A stretch of 37,472 nucleotides of DNA, from NCBI GenBank assembly GCA_011620315.1, contig WOZO01000144.1, positions 1 through 37,472 on the forward strand, given 5' to 3'. Position 1 is the stretch's first letter. Every line of letters begins with the position of its first letter. The DNA is from Sideroxydans sp. GTDB lineage: Bacteria > Pseudomonadota > Gammaproteobacteria > Burkholderiales > Gallionellaceae. The position numbers and the translations under genes are program-made. Shown here one piece after another: positions 33,736-37,472 of the stretch. A model generated the notes under the pieces. That model did no database searches. It was not told the DNA's origin and saw nothing but the letters and a program-made list of their open reading frames with translations.

Positions 33736-35292
33736 AACGAGATTTTCCCGGACTGCAAGGCGAGTTTGATCTGCTTGTGTGCGGTGGCGGGATCTATGGC
33801 GCATGGACGGCATATGACGCGGCGCTGCGCGGCCTAAAGGTCGCGCTGGTGGAACAGAGTGATTGGGCCGGCGCAACGTCGTCCGCTTCCAGCAAGCTGA
33901 TCCACGGTGGTCTGCGTTATCTTGAGACTTATGATTTTAAGCTGGTGCGCAAAGCGCTGAAGGAGCGGCAGTTGCTGTTGGAGATCGCGCCGCACCGGGT
34001 ATGGCCTTTGCGTTTTGGTGTGCCCGTCTATGCCGATAGCCGCAACGGCACGTTGCTGCTGAAAGCCGGGCTGACGCTGTATGACGCATTGGCGGGATTC
34101 CCCGGCGAGCCGATGCGGCACCACCATTTCTTTAAGCGCGAATTTTCAGCGCACTTCCCGTTTCTGGTTGAGGCAGGTTTGCATGGCGGCTTCACCTACG
34201 GCGATGCGCAGACTGACGATGCGCGGCTGGTGCTGGAATTGGTCGCGGGAGCGATGGCGAACGGTGCGGTATGCGTCAACTACGCGAAGCTGATCGATTG
34301 GCGCGAAGAAAACGGCAAGGTGTGCGGTGCCGAAGTGCGTGATGTGCTCAGTGGCGAGATGCTTCAGGTGCGCGCCCGACAATGCGCGAGTACATCCGGC
34401 CGATGGGCGATGTTGGGCGAGCAGACACGGGAATGGTGCCGTTTTAGCAAAGGTGTGCATCTGCTCTTGCCGGCATTGCCGACGCGTGAGGCGCTCTTGC
34501 TCACCGCTAGGAAAGATGGCCGAGTGTTCTTCATCATTCCCTGGTATGGCCGCACGTTGCTGGGTACGACCGATACCGACTATAGCGGAGATGTCGGACA
34601 AGTGAGGGCCGAAGAGGCGGATATCGAATATCTGCTCGATGCCGCCAATGGCTATCTGAAGCAGGCATGGCACCGGGCGGATGTGATCGGCAGCTATGCC
34701 GGTGTGCGCGTAATGAAGCAAAGTGAGGATGCGAATCCGTCTGCGGTCAGCAGAGACTGGGAGTTGAAGACGACTGCAAACGGCCTGCACCGATGCAATC
34801 GGCGGCAAGCTCACCTCGGCGCGTGAAGATGCTGCGGTGCTCGTGGATAAAGTTTGCAAAAAGCTGGGTGTTGCAGCGGCATGTGCCGGCAAAGGAAGTG
34901 TGCTGCCGTGGACGCCCGCGAGGGATTTTGCGGAGTGGTCGTGTGAATCGCGAGCGCTGGCGCAAGAACTCGGTATCGACGAAGAGAGTGCGCTGTGGCT
35001 GCTGCGCCGACACGGCATGCGCGTCGCGGACGTCTTCGATGTCGTCAGGGAGACTCCGCAGTATGCCTCGCGCATCGTGTCGGCGGTACCGTTGATCTTT
35101 GCGGATCTGTTGCTATGCGCGCGAAATGAGATGGCGGTTCATCTGTCGGATTTATGGTGTCGGCGAATGCCATTGCTGATTCTGGACAAGTTGGATGCGG
35201 ATCAATTGCGGCATATCGCGGAACAGCTGGCACCTGTACTGCATTGGGATGCGCAACGCATCGCGGATGAAGTGGCGGCTTGCCTTTCATGA
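33732..35292 (+). pseudogene. glpD: Glycerol-3-phosphate dehydrogenase GlpD, frameshifted
   Basis: Two adjoining frames together make a ~519-aa GlpD. Frame 1 (33732 to about 34795) carries FDLLVCGGGIYGAWTAYDAALRGLKVALVEQSDWAGATSSASSKLIHGGLRYLE (FAD binding) and TLLGTTDTDYSGD. It then runs off to a spurious end at 34826. Frame 2 resumes with AIGGKLTSAREDAAVLVDKV and ends at 35292. The joint is at CACCGATGCAATCGG; one extra base there explains the break (1561 nt in total). The usual VNATGPW-like segment reads CASTSGRWAM, suggesting further divergence. It would oxidise glycerol-3-phosphate at the membrane. A real pseudogene, a sequencing error or a recoding event are all possible. Confidence 0.85.
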
Positions 35293-36700
35293 TTGTTGCC
35301 GTCGCACTTGATCTGGGTACAACCGGCATCAAGGCGGGGTTGTTGTCTGCAAACGGTGAGCTGGGCGGGATCGTGGCTCGTCATGCGCCGCCTGTGGCAG
35401 TTTACGCGGGGCGCTATGAGAGCGATGCCATCGCCTATGCGGAAGCAGCGGATGTCGTGCTTGCCGAATGTCTGGCGCAAACGGATGTGCGGCCACCACT
35501 CGGACTATGTAGTCAACGCTCCTCCTTTTTAATGTGGGAGCGAGTCAGTGGTCATCCGGTCACGCCGCTAATCTCCTGGCAAGACGACCGGGGTATGGCG
35601 AGTTGCAAGGCCTTGCGCGAAAAAAAAGCGCGCATTCACGCGCTCACCGGTCTGCCACTGACACCCTATTATCTGGCACCAAAACTGAGCGTGCTGCTCG
35701 GAGAGCATCCGGCATGGCGCGCACATCTGGAGAGCGGTGTGTGGATGCTGGGTACGCTGGATACTTTTCTCATATGGCGCTGGACGGGCGGCAAGCAGCA
35801 TGTGACCGATGCTTCGATGGCGGCGCGCACGCTGTTGATGGATATCCATAGCCCGCAATGGTCTGCCGAACTGTGTGAATTGTTCGAACTGGATGCTGGC
35901 ATCTGGCCGAAGATACTGTCCTCCGCCGGATTGAAGATTCAACTCGACAATGGCCTGTGTTTGCAGGCTTGTGCAGGCGATCAATCGGCGGTTTTGTGGC
36001 ACGGCATTGCGCCGGGACGCCGCGAGGCGATGGTCAATCTGGGAACCGGAGGATTCGTTGCTGCATACTGTGCGCAAGACAAAAACAGCCGCCGGGATAT
36101 TTGCAGACGCTGGTATGTATGGATGCGCAGCGGCAAGTGCATATGGCTTGCGAAGGGACGTTGAATTCAATTGCGGCAGCGCTGGCCGCGTATCCGGTTG
36201 AAAGCTGCTCGCCGGATGATTTGGCGAGTGATGATATTTATTGTGTGGCGGAGCCGAGTGGCTTGGGTGCGCCGTATTTTCGGCGCGATATCGGGCTAAG
36301 CTTTTCGGAATCCGTCGATCATCTGGACAAGCACCGTATTGCCTTGCTGTTGCAGGAAGGCATCATCTTTCGAGTGGCGCGGATCGTTGGGGATTTTCAG
36401 CGTGCGTTGGATGTGGATAGCGTCTATCTTTCCGGCGGTTTGTCCAATCTGCCCTGTTTGCAGCAAGGCATCGCCAGTCTGGTGCCAGTTGCGTTGCGCT
36501 TGATGCAGTCAGATGCCGGCTTGGTCGGGGCGGCTCAGCTGGCGTCCGGGGCGGCTGCGGGAGGTTTCAGGCGGGCCAAAAAGCTTGAGGCGATTGCCGT
36601 GCAAGCACGGCTGCAGCGGAAGTTTGAGGGGCGGCAGTCGTGGCTGAACGAGTTGCTTGAATCCGGGCCGCCGGGGCGGGGGAAGCCGGGAGCTCGATAA
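35289..36700 (+). pseudogene. FGGY-family carbohydrate kinase (glycerol-kinase-like), frameshifted
   Basis: The gene starts at ATG 35289 overlapping the glpD stop. Frame 1 (to about 36085) has the ATP-site MIVAVALDLGTTGIKAGLL, PLISWQDDRG, GTLDTFLIWRWTGGKQHVTDASMAARTLLMDI (very GlpK-like), CAGDQSAVLWHGI and NLGTGGFV. The rest continues in another frame: EGTLNSIAAAL, YCVAEPSGLGAPYFRRDIG, LLLQEGIIFRVARIVGDFQRAL and VYLSGGLSNLPCLQQGIASL. The break falls at the AAAAA run in AGACAAAAACAGCC; 1412 nt is one base short of a full frame. With GDPD and GlpD it would form a glycerol/glycerol-phosphate pathway. Substrate assignment to glycerol is likely but not certain. Confidence 0.82.
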
Positions 36701-36704
36701 GCGT

Positions 36705-36733
36705 TTGACAGGTGTAATGGTCTCGCATAGAAT
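36705..36733 (+). promoter_or_regulatory. Sigma-70 promoter of rplM-rpsI
   Basis: TTGACA (36705-36710), a 17-bp spacer and TAGAAT (36728-36733) make a near-consensus promoter, 47 bp before the rplM ATG. It starts 4 bp after the kinase stop. Confidence 0.9.
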
Positions 36734-36780
36734 GCGCGCCCTTCGCAGTCCGTTATTCATTTATTGTTTTAGGAAATGCC

Positions 36781-37218
36781 ATGAAAACATTTTCCGCTAA
36801 AGCGCAAGAAGTCCAGCACGACTGGATTCTGGTCGACGCAGCTGACAAAGTGCTGGGCCGTTTGGCCAGCCAGATCGCTACCCGCCTGCGCGGCAAGCAT
36901 AAGGCTATTTATACGCCCCACGTAGACACCGGCGATTTCGTCGTGGTCGTGAACGCTGAAAAAGTGCGCGTGACCGGCAATAAAGCCCAGGACAAGATGT
37001 ACTACCGCCATACCGGTTTCCCCGGCGGTATCTACGAAACCAACTTTATCAAGATGCAACAGCGTCACCCGCAGCGTCTTTTGCAAAAGGCCGTGCGCGG
37101 CATGCTGCCGAAGGGGCCGCTGGGCTACGCAATGCTGAGCAAGCTGAAAGTGTATGCGGGTGCAACGCATCCGCATAGCGCGCAGCAACCCAAACCTATC
37201 GATCTGTTGAAGGCTTAA
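36781..37218 (+). CDS. rplM: 50S ribosomal protein L13
   Basis: This 145-aa ribosomal large-subunit protein L13 is an early assembly protein that binds 23S rRNA. The family pattern is unmistakable: [83 protein letters not shown], then RMLPKGPLG-like [25 protein letters not shown]. It has its own strong promoter and is followed 2 bp later by rpsI, the conserved bacterial L13-S9 operon. It is intact and of normal length. Confidence 0.98.
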   Translation: MKTFSAKAQEVQHDWILVDAADKVLGRLASQIATRLRGKHKAIYTPHVDTGDFVVVVNAEKVRVTGNKAQDKMYYRHTGFPGGIYETNFIKMQQRHPQRLLQKAVRGMLPKGPLGYAMLSKLKVYAGATHPHSAQQPKPIDLLKA

Positions 37219-37220
37219 TC

Positions 37221-37472
37221 ATGAGCGTGACTTATAACTATGGAACTGGCCGTCGCAAGAGCGCGGTGGCACGTGTGTTCATCAAGGCTGGCAAGGGCGA
37301 CATCGTCGTCAATGACAAGCCGCTGGACGTATTCTTCTCCCGTGAGACCGGCCGTATGGTTGTCCGTCAGCCTCTGGAATTGACCGAGATGATGGGCAAG
37401 TTCGATATCATGGTTAACGTCTGCGGTGGCGGCGAATCTGGTCAGGCTGGTGCGGTGCGTCACGGCATCACC
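37221..37472 (+). CDS. rpsI: 30S ribosomal protein S9, 5' fragment
   Basis: The track omits this frame because it runs off the right edge. Translation from ATG 37221 gives [84 protein letters not shown]. These are the first 84 residues of S9, including the signature [12 protein letters not shown] and GGGxSGQAGAxRHGI. The remaining ~45 residues, with the basic C-terminal tail that reaches the ribosomal P site, lie beyond the window. It is two bases downstream of rplM and translationally linked to it. Confidence 0.98.
   Translation, partial: MSVTYNYGTGRRKSAVARVFIKAGKGDIVVNDKPLDVFFSRETGRMVVRQPLELTEMMGKFDIMVNVCGGGESGQAGAVRHGIT

Overview
The window looks like a chromosomal segment of a betaproteobacterium. 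A Nitrosomonadales/Gallionellaceae-like genus is my guess only. Support comes from the AcnD/PrpF-type methylcitrate operon, Coq7, trimeric-porin and PA2778/PA2779 families, and generally GC-rich coding DNA. I saw no rRNA, tRNA, CRISPR array, integrase or transposase.

Layout. (1) 1-647 is the 3' end of an outer-membrane beta-barrel gene. A spacer with a 23-bp tandem duplication follows, then an NtrB-like histidine kinase and an NtrC-like sigma-54 response regulator that overlap by 4 nt (979-3740). (2) 3965-12673, minus strand, is a complete methylcitrate (propionate) operon: gntR-prpB-prpC-acnD-prpF-prpE. Two TTGTCGACAA-like operator candidates lie upstream of gntR. (3) 12863-14590, minus strand, is thyA-folA split by a small cassette that encodes a four-helix-bundle (23S rRNA intervening-sequence type) protein. 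Inverted arrays of four degenerate 7-bp repeats bound the cassette. (4) 14.6-19.0 kb is an AT-richer accessory island. It holds a possible nuclease/glycine-zipper protein, a 66-aa glycine-zipper protein, a LOTUS(OST-HTH)-DUF3825 protein and a large Nudix protein. (5) 19.0-22.6 kb carries an M17 aminopeptidase, a TesA-like lipoprotein esterase and the PA2779/PA2778 pair. (6) 22.6-27.0 kb, minus strand, carries YqaA, DUF4197, a lipoyl-domain dihydrolipoyl dehydrogenase and proA. (7) trpC, a porin, a DUF4160/DUF2442 pair and coq7 are on the plus strand (27.1-30.4 kb). (8) OsmC and YdcF are on the minus strand (30.6-31.8 kb). (9) A four-gene glycerophosphodiester/glycerol operon (31.9-36.7 kb) has frameshifts in its glpD and FGGY-kinase genes. 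(10) rplM and the start of rpsI follow, with a near-consensus sigma-70 promoter.

Two signals look most novel. The first is a repeat element whose ends are four degenerate heptads (GGATTNN) in inverted orientation. It occurs once as the 451-bp thyA/folA cassette, where it supplies part of the DHFR N-terminus. It occurs again as a 108-bp in-frame insert in the flexible linker of dihydrolipoyl dehydrogenase. The second is the LOTUS-DUF3825 + Nudix gene pair in the accessory island. It is preceded by two genes that share a glycine-zipper C-terminus and a near-identical 19-bp upstream repeat. Several start codons in the ORF track were shortened (prpE, prpC, gntR, thyA, proA, trpC, coq7 and others) using ribosome-binding sites or family starts.
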